A DNA stretch of 64,000 nucleotides. Source: Castellaniella sp. Lineage in GTDB: Bacteria; Pseudomonadota; Gammaproteobacteria; Burkholderiales; Burkholderiaceae_B. The stretch lies in the NCBI GenBank assembly GCA_019104865.1, contig JAHRWZ010000032.1, positions 26,684 to 90,683 on the forward strand, given 5' to 3'. A program made the translations under genes and the position numbers. Below the pieces are notes generated by a model. That model did not search any database, was not told where the DNA came from, and worked only from the letters and a program-made list of their open reading frames with translations. Below, piece after piece: positions 1-13,176 of the stretch; positions within the stretch are counted from its first letter, which is position 1; the number at the start of each line of letters is the position of its first letter.

Positions 1-227
1 GCACGACATCGGAAGACGCGCCCGGCCGACAAGGCCGGGGCTCGCGGGACGACCGCGGGGCGGATTCCCAGGGCCGGCCCACCGCGCATCAGGCCCGGCC
101 TGCCCGCGCGGGCCGCCCAGGGGCCAGTGCCGCGCACGGGATCCCTCGCCGCAGCAGTGGCAGCGCGCTGTCACTACGCGCCGGGGCACGGCGCAACCGC
201 AATCCGCGCTAAGCCGCCCACATCGGC

Positions 228-280
228 AAACGGCCCGGGCCTGCCATCACGATTCATCGGATGGCAGGCCCGGGCCGTTT
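228..280 (-). terminator. Strong hairpin downstream of greA
   Basis: A perfect 21-bp inverted repeat (arms 228-248 and 260-280, 11-nt loop) lies 22 bases past the greA stop. It is very GC-rich and ends in three T on the minus strand, so it probably ends the greA transcript. The rest of bases 1-227 is GC-rich sequence in which I see no gene or recognisable site. Confidence 0.75.
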
Positions 281-302
281 CGTGTCACGCCAGGCAAATA
301 CC

Positions 303-779
303 TTATTGGTAACTGACCGAACGGACCTCGAATTCCCGCACGCCGGCAGGGGCGCGCACTTCGACGACATCGCCCTCGCTCTTGCCGATGAGGGCACGGG
401 CGACCGGACTGGACACGGAAATCATGTTGGCGCGGATGTCCGCTTCCAGGTCGCCGACGATCTGATAGGTCAGACGCTCGCCGGATTCCAGATCCTCGAT
501 TTCGACGGTGGCCCCGAACACCGCCTGCCCTTGGACATCCAGATCGGCGGGATTGATGATCTGGGCGTTGGACAGCGTGCCTTCCAGTTCCTGGATGCGG
601 CCTTCGATGAAGCCCTGGCGCTCGCGCGCGGCATCATATTCGGCGTTTTCAGACAAGTCGCCCTGGGCACGCGCCTCGGCGATGGCGTTGATGACTTCGG
701 GGCGCTCGACTGTCTTCAGACGGTGCAATTCGGCTTGTAAGCGCTCTGCCCCGCGAGCTGTCAAAGGGATCGCAGACAT
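303..779 (-). CDS. greA: Transcription elongation factor GreA
   Basis: GreA binds in the secondary channel of RNA polymerase and stimulates cleavage of backtracked RNA so that stalled complexes can resume. The 158-residue length is exactly that of the family. The N-terminal half is the helical hairpin containing the GDLSENAEY segment, whose acidic residues reach the active site, and the C-terminal half is the FKBP-like domain. The reading frame is open much further upstream, but the start at [10 protein letters not shown] fits the family. A hairpin with a T tract sits 18 bases upstream of the start, resembling an attenuator. In many Burkholderiales greA follows carB directly; here about 5 kb of other genes separate them. 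Confidence 0.97.
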   Translation of the reverse strand: MSAIPLTARGAERLQAELHRLKTVERPEVINAIAEARAQGDLSENAEYDAARERQGFIEGRIQELEGTLSNAQIINPADLDVQGQAVFGATVEIEDLESGERLTYQIVGDLEADIRANMISVSSPVARALIGKSEGDVVEVRAPAGVREFEVRSVSYQ

Positions 780-796
780 AGTTCCTGACTCAAAGT

Positions 797-821
797 AAAA
801 GACGCCCCACGCGCGGGGGCG
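797..821 (-). promoter_or_regulatory. Possible attenuator hairpin in the greA leader
   Basis: On the minus strand a 6-bp all-GC stem (803-808 with 816-821) is followed at once by TCTTTTAC, ending about 18 bases before the greA start codon. It could act as a leader terminator for greA, or simply end read-through from the uraA side. The T tract is short, so its efficiency is uncertain. Confidence 0.4.
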
Positions 822-965
822 CCTGACAACAAGATTAAGACGAAGATCGGGTGAAAAAACCCGTCGCCGGAAACGAAGCGGCCTGACCGGTGGGGCCCCT
901 CGGGGCCATGGGTGGCGGGTTTGATTCCCTGCGCCTGACCGATGTGGTCTGCTGGCACGCTCGTG

Positions 966-989
966 AAAAACCCCGGCCAAAACCGGGGT
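966..989 (-). terminator. Second tandem terminator after the permease gene
   Basis: On the minus strand a 7-bp stem (ACCCCGG paired with CCGGGGT, six-base loop) is followed directly by five T. It lies about 75 bases beyond the permease stop and is a classical intrinsic terminator. Confidence 0.7.
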
Positions 990-1018
990 GCTGAGGCTAT
1001 TGTGGTCAATCTGCCGGG

Positions 1019-1051
1019 AAAAAGCAAGCCCGCCGTGCTTTCCCCGGCGGG
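1019..1051 (-). terminator. First terminator after the permease gene
   Basis: On the minus strand a CCCGCCG/CGGCGGG stem with a nine-base loop is followed by CTTGC and five T, 13 bases past the permease stop. Together with the hairpin at 966-989 it insulates greA from the permease gene. Confidence 0.6.
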
Positions 1052-1063
1052 TCCTTCCACCGA

Positions 1064-2386
1064 TCAGGCTGCTGCCGCCTTGCGACCGCGCAGCACCGCA
1101 TACAGGATGATCGCCCCGAAGGTCGCGGTGCCGATGCCGTCGAGCTTGAAGCCGCCGATGTCCACAGAGAAATTCCCGGCTCCCAGAACCAACGTGACGG
1201 CGGCCACGATCAGGTTGCGGTTGTCGCTGAAATCGACCTGGTTCACCACCCAGATGCGGGCGCCGGCGATGGCGATCAGACCGAACACGACCACCGCCAT
1301 GCCGCCCAGCACAGGCGCCGGGATGGCCTGGATCACGGCGCCGAACTTGGGCGAAAAGCCCAGCAGCAACGCCACCAGCGCGGCGACGACGAAAACCAGG
1401 GTGGAATAGATCTTGGTGACGGTCATGACACCGATGTTTTCCGCGTAGGTGGTCACGCCCGTGCCACCCAGCGAACCCGAGATCATGGTCGCCACCCCGT
1501 CACCCAGGAGGGCGCGGCCCAGATAGCGGTCCAGGTTCTGACCGGTCATGGCGCTGACCGCCTTGATGTGGCCCAGATTTTCCGCCACCAGGATAATGGC
1601 GACCGGGGCAATGACGCTGATGGCATGCGCCTGGAAGACCGGCGCGGTCAGCTTCGGCAGCCCCAACCAGGGCGCCGCGACGATGGCGGAAACGTCGATC
1701 GGCTTGCCCAGCCCCAGACCATTGGTCAGAATGGCGTACAGGATGCAGGCCAAAAGGAGCCCCACCAGGATCAGCAGCCGTTGCACCAGCCCGCGCGTGT
1801 AGACAGCCACGCCGCCCACGCACAGGATGGTCAGCAGGGCCATGGCCGACTCGAACAGCGAACCACCCATAGCGTTCTTTGCCGCCAGGGGCGCCAGATT
1901 CAGGCCGATCACGGCCACGACGGCACCGGTCACCACAGGCGGCATCCAACGATCGATCCAGTCGGCGGCCGCCCCCTGGCGGGCATTGGCCAGCATGGTC
2001 AGCAGACCGATACCGGAATAAATCAGGCCGCACACGATGATCGCCCCCAGAGCCACCCCGATGTTCAGGTTCGGGCCGCTGCCGGAATAACCGCTGACGG
2101 CGATCACGCCGCCGATGAAGGCGAAGCTGGAACCCAGGTAGCTGGGCACCCGGCCCCCGACAAACAGAAAGAAGATCAGTGTCCCCACCCCGGACATGAG
2201 GATCGCCATGTTGGGATCGAAGCCCATGATGAGCGGCGCCAGGATGGTCGAGCCGAACATGGCGACGACGTGCTGGGCCCCCATGGCCACGGTCTGCGGC
2301 AGGGGCATGGTTTCATCGGGCTGCACGACGGCGCCGTCGGCTGTGCCTGAAACGCGGCGCCAACGGGGAAAGTAGGTATCGGACAT
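1064..2386 (-). CDS. uraA: Uracil/xanthine permease, NCS2 family
   Basis: This is an inner-membrane proton symporter of the nucleobase-cation symporter 2 family that imports uracil or another nucleobase. The 440-residue protein is almost entirely hydrophobic helices, about 12-14 of them. It has the family pattern [20 protein letters not shown] near the N terminus and a conserved central segment with [14 protein letters not shown] and [18 protein letters not shown]. The start [11 protein letters not shown] was chosen because the upstream open frame is not membrane-like and reads as out-of-family sequence. Uracil is the likely substrate from the UraA/RutG-like sequence, but xanthine cannot be excluded. 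It is a single-gene unit followed by two terminators. Confidence 0.85.
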   Translation of the reverse strand: MSDTYFPRWRRVSGTADGAVVQPDETMPLPQTVAMGAQHVVAMFGSTILAPLIMGFDPNMAILMSGVGTLIFFLFVGGRVPSYLGSSFAFIGGVIAVSGYSGSGPNLNIGVALGAIIVCGLIYSGIGLLTMLANARQGAAADWIDRWMPPVVTGAVVAVIGLNLAPLAAKNAMGGSLFESAMALLTILCVGGVAVYTRGLVQRLLILVGLLLACILYAILTNGLGLGKPIDVSAIVAAPWLGLPKLTAPVFQAHAISVIAPVAIILVAENLGHIKAVSAMTGQNLDRYLGRALLGDGVATMISGSLGGTGVTTYAENIGVMTVTKIYSTLVFVVAALVALLLGFSPKFGAVIQAIPAPVLGGMAVVVFGLIAIAGARIWVVNQVDFSDNRNLIVAAVTLVLGAGNFSVDIGGFKLDGIGTATFGAIILYAVLRGRKAAAA

Positions 2387-2519
2387 GGATGCTCGGCCCG
2401 TGGGGCCGTCAGAAAGGGGAAGGTTGAAATTTCGTCGCAAGTGTACGGTGCCACCCGCACACACCGCAAGACAACCCAGATAGGAGTACTGCCAGCCGGA
2501 GCAAACGCGTGGCCGCCAC

Positions 2520-3458
2520 CTATTCCCCAGGTTTGGGACGCGGCGCGTCCTGAGTCCAAAGCTCTTCCCCCAGAGCATCGTGCAAATAATCGATGAACGC
2601 CTGGACACGAGCCGGCCGGTTGCGCCCTGGTGGCGTGACCGCATGCAGTGCAAGAGGCGCGATTTCCCACGGTGCCATCACGGTTTCCAGCACGCCGGAC
2701 TGCAGATCCGACCACACCAGGAATTCGGGCTGCAGAGCCAGGCCAAGGCCGGCACGCAAGGCGGGCATCAAGGCATCGGCGTTGTTCACGCGCAAGCGGG
2801 CCGCCATGAACTGCGAAAATTCACCCAGACGGGGATGACGGAAGTGCCAGGTCGTCCCATGATGCGCATAAGAATAATGCAAGGCCTGGTGGGCCTGCAG
2901 GTCTTGCGGATGGCGAGGCCGCCCGCGCCGATCGAGATACGCGGGGGCCCCCACCAGAAGGATGCGCACCCCGCACAGGCGGCGAGCCAGCAGGCTCGAA
3001 TCCGCCAGCCGGGCGATCCGCAGGGCCAGGTCGAAGCCCCCGGCCACCAGGTCCACCTGAGCATCATCGAACTGCACATCCAGCCGCACCTCCGGGTGTG
3101 TCGTCATGAACCCCGGCAACAGCGGTGCCAGGCGCGCCAAGCCGAAGGACATGGGCGCGGACACGCGGACCTGCCCTCGCAGTGCCTGCGACTGTTCCGT
3201 GACTTCGGCTTCGATGGCTTCGCCTTCTTCCAGGATGCGGGTGGCGCGATCCAGTGCCGACCGGCCGCTGTCGGTCAGCGTCAGACGACGTGATGTGCGA
3301 TGAATCAGCGTCGTCTTCATGCGGGCTTCCAGGCGGCTGATCGCTTTGGATACCGTCGCCTGGGACACCTGGCAGGCTGCCGCCGCCCGGGCGAAGGACC
3401 CCGTTTCGGCGACCTTGGCGAACAAGGCCCAGGCTTCGAGATCGGGCAATCCTTTCAC
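2520..3458 (-). CDS. LysR-family transcriptional regulator
   Basis: A 312-residue LysR-type regulator. It has an N-terminal winged helix-turn-helix (about residues 8-66, with GSFARAAAACQVSQATVSKAISRLE compressed to the usual pattern) and a C-terminal periplasmic-binding-like effector domain from about residue 90. It belongs to the CrgA/YhjC-like branch (LTDSGRSALDRATRILEEGE). It is divergent from the pirin gene with 156 bp between them, the usual arrangement for a LysR protein controlling its neighbour. The pirin-DoxX pair is therefore the likely target, by inference from position only. Confidence 0.88.
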   Translation of the reverse strand: MKGLPDLEAWALFAKVAETGSFARAAAACQVSQATVSKAISRLEARMKTTLIHRTSRRLTLTDSGRSALDRATRILEEGEAIEAEVTEQSQALRGQVRVSAPMSFGLARLAPLLPGFMTTHPEVRLDVQFDDAQVDLVAGGFDLALRIARLADSSLLARRLCGVRILLVGAPAYLDRRGRPRHPQDLQAHQALHYSYAHHGTTWHFRHPRLGEFSQFMAARLRVNNADALMPALRAGLGLALQPEFLVWSDLQSGVLETVMAPWEIAPLALHAVTPPGRNRPARVQAFIDYLHDALGEELWTQDAPRPKPGE

Positions 3459-3491
3459 GTCATTTCCTTTTCATGGCTTCGAAGCTTGTAT

Positions 3492-3566
3492 GGCACCGTA
3501 CAGGTGCCGTCAATCATATCAAAAATGGAAATCATGTAATTATATTGTTTATATTCTAAACATGAT
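3492..3566. promoter_or_regulatory. Divergent LysR/pirin control region with two inverted repeats
   Basis: The 156-bp spacer is AT-rich and contains two palindromic motifs. GGCACC at 3492-3497 pairs with GGTGCC at 3503-3508, and ATCATGT at 3531-3537 pairs with ACATGAT at 3560-3566. Both are candidate sites for the adjacent LysR regulator. I cannot assign -35 and -10 boxes with confidence. Confidence 0.35.
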
Positions 3567-3614
3567 CCAAGTTACGTAGACTATCCGCATTGGTCAAGTT
3601 TCAAGGAACCCATC

Positions 3615-4322
3615 ATGATCGAACGCCGTCCCTATGCCGAACTGGGCGGGGCCCAGCACGGCTGGCTCGATACCAGGCATCATTTTTCTTTTGCGGACTA
3701 CCACGACCCCAAACGGGTCCACTGGGGCGCCCTGCGCGTCTGGAACGACGATACGATCCAGCCCAATAGCGGTTTTCCGCCGCATCCGCACGCCAACATG
3801 GAAATCATCACCTACGTTCGGGAAGGCGCCATCACGCACCAGGACAATCTGGGCAACCAGGGCCGCACGCTGGCGGGCGACGTCCAGGTCATGAGCGCGG
3901 GCACCGGCATCGTCCATTCCGAATACAACCTGGAACCCGGCCTGACCCGGATCTTCCAGATCTGGATCTTCCCGGACCGGAAAGGCGGCACCCCCTGCTG
4001 GGGCACGCAGCCCTTCCCCAAGGCCGACCGTTCGGGCCGGTTCGTCACCCTGGCCAGCGGCCTGGAAGGCGACGACGAGGCGCTGCCCATCCGGGCGCGG
4101 GCACGGGTTTCGGGGGCTACGCTGAAGGCGGGCGACACGGTGGAATACACGTTCCAGGACACCCGCCGCGCCGGCTACCTGGTCCCGGCCGTCGGCAAGG
4201 TCGAGGTCAACGGCACGGTGCTGGACGCCCGCGATGGCGCAGCCATCCAGGACGAGACCGTCCTGCGCATCACCGCGCTGGAAGATTCCGAACTGGTGCT
4301 GGTGGACAGCGCGGCGATGTAG
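3615..4322 (+). CDS. Pirin-family protein (YhhW-like)
   Basis: A bicupin protein of the pirin/quercetin 2,3-dioxygenase-like family, 235 residues, the usual size of the bacterial YhhW group. The N-terminal cupin holds the metal-binding pattern FPPHPHANMEIITYV, followed by a second histidine region (SAGTGIVHSEYN) and a glutamate-containing strand. Family members bind Fe or Cu. Some open flavonols and others act as redox sensors, so the substrate here is unknown. The start at MIERRPYAELGGAQHGWL matches the family. It is followed by a doxX-like gene, with a possible conditional terminator between them. Confidence 0.88.
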   Translation: MIERRPYAELGGAQHGWLDTRHHFSFADYHDPKRVHWGALRVWNDDTIQPNSGFPPHPHANMEIITYVREGAITHQDNLGNQGRTLAGDVQVMSAGTGIVHSEYNLEPGLTRIFQIWIFPDRKGGTPCWGTQPFPKADRSGRFVTLASGLEGDDEALPIRARARVSGATLKAGDTVEYTFQDTRRAGYLVPAVGKVEVNGTVLDARDGAAIQDETVLRITALEDSELVLVDSAAM

Positions 4323-4360
4323 CGCCCCGCCCATCCCACTGATCGATTCGAACACCCAGC

Positions 4361-4387
4361 CCGTCCCCCGGGATGGACTGTTTTTTT
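4361..4387 (+). terminator. Possible intergenic terminator between pirin and doxX genes
   Basis: A short stem, CCGTCC with GGATGG (one G-U pair, four-base loop), is followed after four bases by seven T (4381-4387). It would reduce or end transcription between the two genes. The stem is weak. Confidence 0.4.
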
Positions 4388-4429
4388 ACCTTCATTTTTA
4401 CTTTGACATTGACCACACGGACCCACACC

Positions 4430-4825
4430 ATGAACACTCGCAATTACGACACGCTTTCCCTGATCGGCCGCATCCTGATCGCCATCCTGTTCTGGTTCGG
4501 CGTATCCGGCAAGATCGCCGCCCCCGCCGGCACCATTGGCTATATCGGATCCGCCGGTATTCCCCTACCGACACTTGCCTATGCGGGCACCGTATTCATC
4601 GAAGTGGTCCTGCCAATCCTGCTGGTGCTGGGCTACCGGACACGCCTGATCGCGCTGATTCTGGCCATCTTCACGGTCTTGGCCGCCCTGTTCTTCCACG
4701 CGCAATTCGGCGACATGAACCAGTCCACGCATTTCTTCAAGAACCTGGCCATTGCCGGCGGGCTGCTGCAAATCACGGCGTTCGGCGCCGGGGCGCTGAG
4801 CCTGGATGCGCGGCGCCAACAGTAA
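4430..4825 (+). CDS. DoxX-family inner-membrane protein
   Basis: A 131-residue membrane protein of the DoxX/DoxD-like family with four predicted transmembrane helices (roughly residues 9-27, 45-66, 71-92 and 103-123). The conserved GVSGKIAAP and HFFKNLAIAGGLLQI segments are present. Family members are often linked to redox or thiol stress and quinone-related functions, but no reaction is established. The start at MNTRNYDTL was preferred over a methionine 19 codons upstream, because the upstream segment is low-complexity T-rich sequence. It is probably co-expressed with the pirin gene. Confidence 0.82.
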   Translation: MNTRNYDTLSLIGRILIAILFWFGVSGKIAAPAGTIGYIGSAGIPLPTLAYAGTVFIEVVLPILLVLGYRTRLIALILAIFTVLAALFFHAQFGDMNQSTHFFKNLAIAGGLLQITAFGAGALSLDARRQQ

Positions 4826-4889
4826 GGCGCGCGATCTGTCGACACCAGGCAGGCTGGGGCCTGACGGGCATCCGGCCTTTTTCCCCGCA

Positions 4890-4918
4890 CCGGGCGCCTT
4901 GATGGCGCCCGGTTTTTA
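4890..4918 (+). terminator. Intrinsic terminator after doxX
   Basis: A perfect 9-bp stem, CCGGGCGCC (4890-4898) with GGCGCCCGG (4904-4912), has a five-base loop and is followed by TTTTTATT. It separates the pirin/doxX unit from the convergent dehydrogenase gene and overlaps that gene's stop by a few bases. Confidence 0.85.
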
Positions 4919-5770
4919 TTCCGGACTGCCGCCGCGCCGGGGCTTGCGCTTGCGCCTTGCCGCCACCACGTCGTAGATCACATCGGGCACCATGCGCAGC
5001 AGCCGCGCCACCCAGGCCATGGGCCAGGGAATAACGCGGTAACCGTCGCCCGCCTCGATGGCGCGCACGGCCTGTTCGGCGAAACGGTCCACAGGCATCA
5101 GAAAAGGCATGCGATACGGGTTGTGCGCCGTCATGGGGGTGGCGATGAAGCCCGGAGCCAGGGTAACCACCCGCACACCCGTGCCATGGAGTTCCACCCG
5201 CAGGCTTTCGCACAGGGCACGCACAGCGGCCTTCGAGCCGCTATAGGCACCGGCACCCGGCAGGCCACGGACGCCCGCCACACTGCCGATGCCGACCAGC
5301 ACACCTTGGCGGCGTTCGCGCATCGGCGCGATGAAAGGCTCGAACGTGCTGACCATGGCCAGCACGTTGGTGTCGAAGATATCCTGGAATACCGCAAAGT
5401 CTTCCGGCTCGCCAGCCAGGGTTCCGGCGCTGATGCCGGCGCTGGCGATAACGCGGTCCACCGGCCCGCCGGCCAGGAAATCCTGCGCGGCGGCCTGCAG
5501 GGCGGGACGATCCCGCACGTCCAGCACATACATCCGATGGTCCTGCCCGGGCAGGCTGTCGCACAGGGCCTGCAAGGCATCACGCCGGCGCCCGACCAGG
5601 CCGAGCACCGCGCCACGCGCCGCGTACTGGCGCGCCAGCGCCGCGCCGATGCCGCTGCTGGCGCCAGTTACGAAAACCCGTCCGGGCCGATCAGCCTGGA
5701 CGGGCGAAGATGCCGCCTGCGGTTCGCGCGAGGCGGCAGGTGCGGCGGACGTCATGTTGTCGCCCGCCAT
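4916..5770 (-). CDS. Short-chain dehydrogenase/reductase
   Basis: A classical SDR oxidoreductase of 284 residues. It has a Rossmann-fold cofactor motif FVTGASSGIGAALARQYAARG (about residues 33-53), an NAG-like SAGIS segment, and the catalytic Ser and YSGSK (Tyr-x3-Lys). The C-terminal tail WMARLLRMVPDVIYDVVAARRKRKPRRG-like segment is amphipathic then strongly basic, suggesting peripheral membrane contact. The substrate is unknown. It starts six bases after the carB stop, so it is probably co-transcribed with carAB. The start could equally be at MTSAAP five codons downstream. Confidence 0.82.
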   Translation of the reverse strand: MAGDNMTSAAPAASREPQAASSPVQADRPGRVFVTGASSGIGAALARQYAARGAVLGLVGRRRDALQALCDSLPGQDHRMYVLDVRDRPALQAAAQDFLAGGPVDRVIASAGISAGTLAGEPEDFAVFQDIFDTNVLAMVSTFEPFIAPMRERRQGVLVGIGSVAGVRGLPGAGAYSGSKAAVRALCESLRVELHGTGVRVVTLAPGFIATPMTAHNPYRMPFLMPVDRFAEQAVRAIEAGDGYRVIPWPMAWVARLLRMVPDVIYDVVAARRKRKPRRGGSPE

Positions 5771-5776
5771 GGCGCG

Positions 5777-9016
<3,240 letters not shown>

Positions 9017-9032
9017 GGGAAGACGGTATCGG

Positions 9033-10202
<1,170 letters not shown>

Positions 10203-10242
10203 AATGTAACCCCGGTTGTAAAGTCAATATATAAACCTTCCC

Positions 10243-10248
10243 ATTATA
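10243..10248 (-). promoter_or_regulatory. Candidate -10 box for carA
   Basis: The minus strand reads TATAAT here, about 40 bases before the carA start. No good -35 hexamer sits at the usual distance. The 279-bp spacer between carA and tal must hold divergent promoters, but I cannot place the tal promoter or any PyrR/ArgR-like site. Confidence 0.4.
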
Positions 10249-10481
10249 CAGACGATCATGGTGTCTTCCGATGACGCCCCCGCCCACGCCGGGACCAGGC
10301 AGGCCGATGCGATCTCCGGTTTCCCGGCATTCCGCACGCCGCGATTGCCGTCGCCCGACACCCGCCTCACCCCGCCACCCGCCTATTGCCCAGGGTGCGG
10401 GTTCCTATTGAAAAAATGATCTACATTAGGAGCTTCGCCTGATCGAAGGTTTCTTCTTTTTACAAAGAGGTGTTCGTTTTC

Positions 10482-11435
10482 ATGAGCCATCAACTGGATG
10501 CCCTGCGCGCACTGACGACGGTCGTGGCCGACACGGGCGACTTCGAGACCATGCGGGCCTACCAGCCCACCGATGCGACGACCAATCCATCGCTGATCCT
10601 GAAGGCCGTGCAGCAGGACGCCTACCGGCCCCTGCTGGACCGCGTGCTGCGCGACCATCCGGCGGCCCCGCTGGCCGAGCAGGCGGACCGTCTGCTGGTG
10701 GCGTTCGGCCGGGAGATCCTGGCGATCGTGCCCGGCCGCGTCTCGACCGAGGTCGATGCCCGGCTGTCCTTCGACACACAGGCCAGCATCGAACGGGCGC
10801 GCCAGATCATCGCGCTGTACGAGTCGGCAGGCATCGCACGTGAACGGATCCTGATCAAGCTGGCCTCGACGTGGGAAGGCATCCAGGCCGCGCGGGTCCT
10901 GCAAGCCGAGGGCATCCGCTGCAATCTGACGCTGCTGTTCTCGCTGACGCAGGCCATCGCCTGCGCCCAGGCCCGGGTGACGCTGGTTTCGCCCTTCGTG
11001 GGCCGCATCTACGACTGGTACAAGAAGACAGCGGGCGCGGATTGGAACGAAGCCGCCAACGCGGGGCCCAACGACCCCGGGGTACAGTCGGTGGCGCGCA
11101 TCTACCGGTATTTCAAGGCCTACGACATCCCGACGCAGGTGATGGGGGCCAGTTTCCGCAACATCGGCCAGATCCGGGCGCTGGCGGGCTGCGATCTGCT
11201 GACGATCAGCCCGGCGCTGCTGGGCGAACTGGCGGCCTGCACCGATCCCCTGCCCGCCAGCCTGACCGTGGCCGACGCGAAGGCGAACGCGCCGGAATGG
11301 CTGGCCAGCAACGAGGTCACGTTTCGCACACAACTGAATCAGGATGCGATGGCGACGGAAAAATTGGCCGAAGGCATCCGGATCTTCACGGCGGATGCGG
11401 CAAAGCTGGATGCGATGCTGGGGCAGACCGCCTGA
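10482..11435 (+). CDS. tal: Transaldolase
   Basis: This cytosolic enzyme of the non-oxidative pentose phosphate pathway transfers a dihydroxyacetone unit from sedoheptulose 7-phosphate to glyceraldehyde 3-phosphate. The 317-residue length matches the TalB type. The Schiff-base lysine lies in [15 protein letters not shown], and the N-terminal [13 protein letters not shown] and the [14 protein letters not shown] phosphate-binding segments are present. The start at [11 protein letters not shown] has AGAGG upstream; an in-frame GTG four codons earlier is less likely. Confidence 0.97.
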   Translation: MSHQLDALRALTTVVADTGDFETMRAYQPTDATTNPSLILKAVQQDAYRPLLDRVLRDHPAAPLAEQADRLLVAFGREILAIVPGRVSTEVDARLSFDTQASIERARQIIALYESAGIARERILIKLASTWEGIQAARVLQAEGIRCNLTLLFSLTQAIACAQARVTLVSPFVGRIYDWYKKTAGADWNEAANAGPNDPGVQSVARIYRYFKAYDIPTQVMGASFRNIGQIRALAGCDLLTISPALLGELAACTDPLPASLTVADAKANAPEWLASNEVTFRTQLNQDAMATEKLAEGIRIFTADAAKLDAMLGQTA

Positions 11436-11479
11436 ATCCGCGGATGACCGCGACGCGAGGACTCTCGTTCAAAGGATCC

Positions 11480-12268
11480 CTAGGTCTTCCCCGATTCCCC
11501 CGGCCCGGGCTGCCAGACCAGCAGCCGGCGTTCGCCCAGCGACACGGCGCCATCCAGCAGCAGGGCAAAGATCGTCAGCACCACGATGCCTGCGAACACA
11601 GTGTTCACGTCCAGCGTGCCTTCGGCCTGCAGGATCAGATAGCCGACGCCGGCGGCCGACCCCAGGTATTCACCCACCACGGCGCCCACGAAGGCCAGCC
11701 CGACCGAGGTGTGCAGACTGGAAAACACCCAACTCGTGGCCGAGGGGATGTAGACCGATCGCAGCTGCTGGCGGCGGGTGGCGCCCAGCATGCGGGCATT
11801 GTCCAGCAGGGTCGGGGACACTTCCCGCACGCCCCGGTAGACGTTGAAGAACACGATGAAGAACACCAGGGTGACGGCCAGGGCGACCTTGGACCAGATA
11901 CCCAGGCCGAACCACATGCCGAAGATCGGTGCCAGGATCACGCGCGGCATGGAATTGGCCGCTGTGACGTAGGGCTCCAGCAGGGCGCTGGCGCTGCGCG
12001 ACAGACCCAGCCACAGGCCGCAGGCCAGGCCGCCCACCGTGCCGATGATGAACGCCAGTACAGTTTCGGACAGGGTGATCCACAGATGGCGGTAGACGCT
12101 GGCGTCGGTGACGAACCAGGCCCAGATGACCTGGGCGACCTGGACGGGCCGTCCAAAGAAAAAGGCGACGTTTTGATTCGTCGAGGCCCAGTGCCAGACC
12201 AGCACGATGGCCACGAGCAGGGCCAGTTGCAGCGACCGCAGGACGGGTCGGGACAGTTCGGATTTCAT
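11480..12268 (-). CDS. ABC importer permease, SsuC/TauC type
   Basis: The inner-membrane permease of a nitrate/sulfonate/taurine-type ABC importer, 262 residues with about six transmembrane helices. The cytoplasmic EAA-loop region that contacts the ATPase is around GVREVSPTLLDNARMLGATRRQQL. The substrate is unknown. The family transports aliphatic sulfonates, nitrate, pyrimidine precursors and other small molecules. It is the last gene of a three-gene unit (binding protein, ATPase, permease). Confidence 0.87.
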   Translation of the reverse strand: MKSELSRPVLRSLQLALLVAIVLVWHWASTNQNVAFFFGRPVQVAQVIWAWFVTDASVYRHLWITLSETVLAFIIGTVGGLACGLWLGLSRSASALLEPYVTAANSMPRVILAPIFGMWFGLGIWSKVALAVTLVFFIVFFNVYRGVREVSPTLLDNARMLGATRRQQLRSVYIPSATSWVFSSLHTSVGLAFVGAVVGEYLGSAAGVGYLILQAEGTLDVNTVFAGIVVLTIFALLLDGAVSLGERRLLVWQPGPGESGKT

Positions 12269-12333
12269 GGTCGGATCGGCTCCGGTTCAAGCGTGCGGCC
12301 AGCGGGTCGGCCGGATCGTTCGGTCATGGGGCA

Positions 12334-13176
12334 TCAGGCGCGCTTCTGCCGTTCGTAGCCCTTCAGGACCTCGTCGCGCAGCACGGCCCAGATGCCCTGG
12401 TGCAGTTCGATGAACCGGGGATGCATGCGCACCTCGGCCACATCGCGCGGGCGCGGGATGTCGATGACGAATTCCCCGATGGGATGGGTCTCGGGCCCGG
12501 CGGACAGAACCACGACGCGGTCGCTCATGGCGATGGCTTCGTCCAGATCGTGGGTGATGAAGAGCACAGCCTTGCGGCGCGCCATCCACAAGTCCAGGAC
12601 CTCGTTTTCCATCAGTTGGCGCGTCTGGATGTCGAGCGCGGAAAAGGGCTCGTCCATCAGGATGATGTCGGGATCGCGGATCAGGGTCTGGGCCAGCATG
12701 GCGCGCTTGCGCATGCCACCCGACATCTGATGCGGGTAGCGGTTCTCGAAGCCGCCCAATCCGACCCGGCGCAGCCAGTCGCGCCCCTGGGCGGTCGCAT
12801 CGGCCGAGGGCACCCCCGCGAATTCCAGCCCCGCCGTGACGTTGCCCAGGGCATTGCGCCAGGGCATCAGGGCCTCGCCCTGAAACATGTAGCCGGCCTT
12901 GTGGTTGACGCCCGATAGCGGCGCGCCAAAGACGCTGACCGCGCCCGAGGACGGCCGCAGGAGCCCCGCCGCCATGTTGAGCAAGGTGGACTTGCCGCAG
13001 CCCGTGGGCCCGACGACCGAGACGAATTCCCCCGGTGCCACCGTCAGCGTGGCGTCCCGCATGGCGGTATAGGACGCCCCGCCGGACGAGGTGAAAGTGC
13101 AGGTGACCCGGTCCAGCAGAAGCGCGGGCGCCTGCCCGGCGGCACCGGGCGAACCACCGGATCGTGAATCAGACAT
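12334..13176 (-). CDS. ABC importer ATPase, SsuB/TauB type
   Basis: The nucleotide-binding subunit of the same importer, 280 residues when started at MSDSRSGGSPGAAG. The longer open frame adds a repetitive Ser/Pro/Arg stretch that comes from the neighbouring tandem repeat and is not credible. Walker A is GPTGCGKSTLL, the signature is MSGGMRKRAML, Walker B is IILMDEPFSALD, and the switch histidine is in FITHDLDEA. It overlaps the end of the binding-protein gene by 8 bases, so the two are translationally coupled. Confidence 0.9.
   Translation of the reverse strand: MSDSRSGGSPGAAGQAPALLLDRVTCTFTSSGGASYTAMRDATLTVAPGEFVSVVGPTGCGKSTLLNMAAGLLRPSSGAVSVFGAPLSGVNHKAGYMFQGEALMPWRNALGNVTAGLEFAGVPSADATAQGRDWLRRVGLGGFENRYPHQMSGGMRKRAMLAQTLIRDPDIILMDEPFSALDIQTRQLMENEVLDLWMARRKAVLFITHDLDEAIAMSDRVVVLSAGPETHPIGEFVIDIPRPRDVAEVRMHPRFIELHQGIWAVLRDEVLKGYERQKRA

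Noticed and set aside
1..227. Open frames on the plus strand at the left edge
   Set aside because: Short, GC-rich, no ribosome-binding site and no recognisable protein. They overlap the greA terminator or run antisense to greA.
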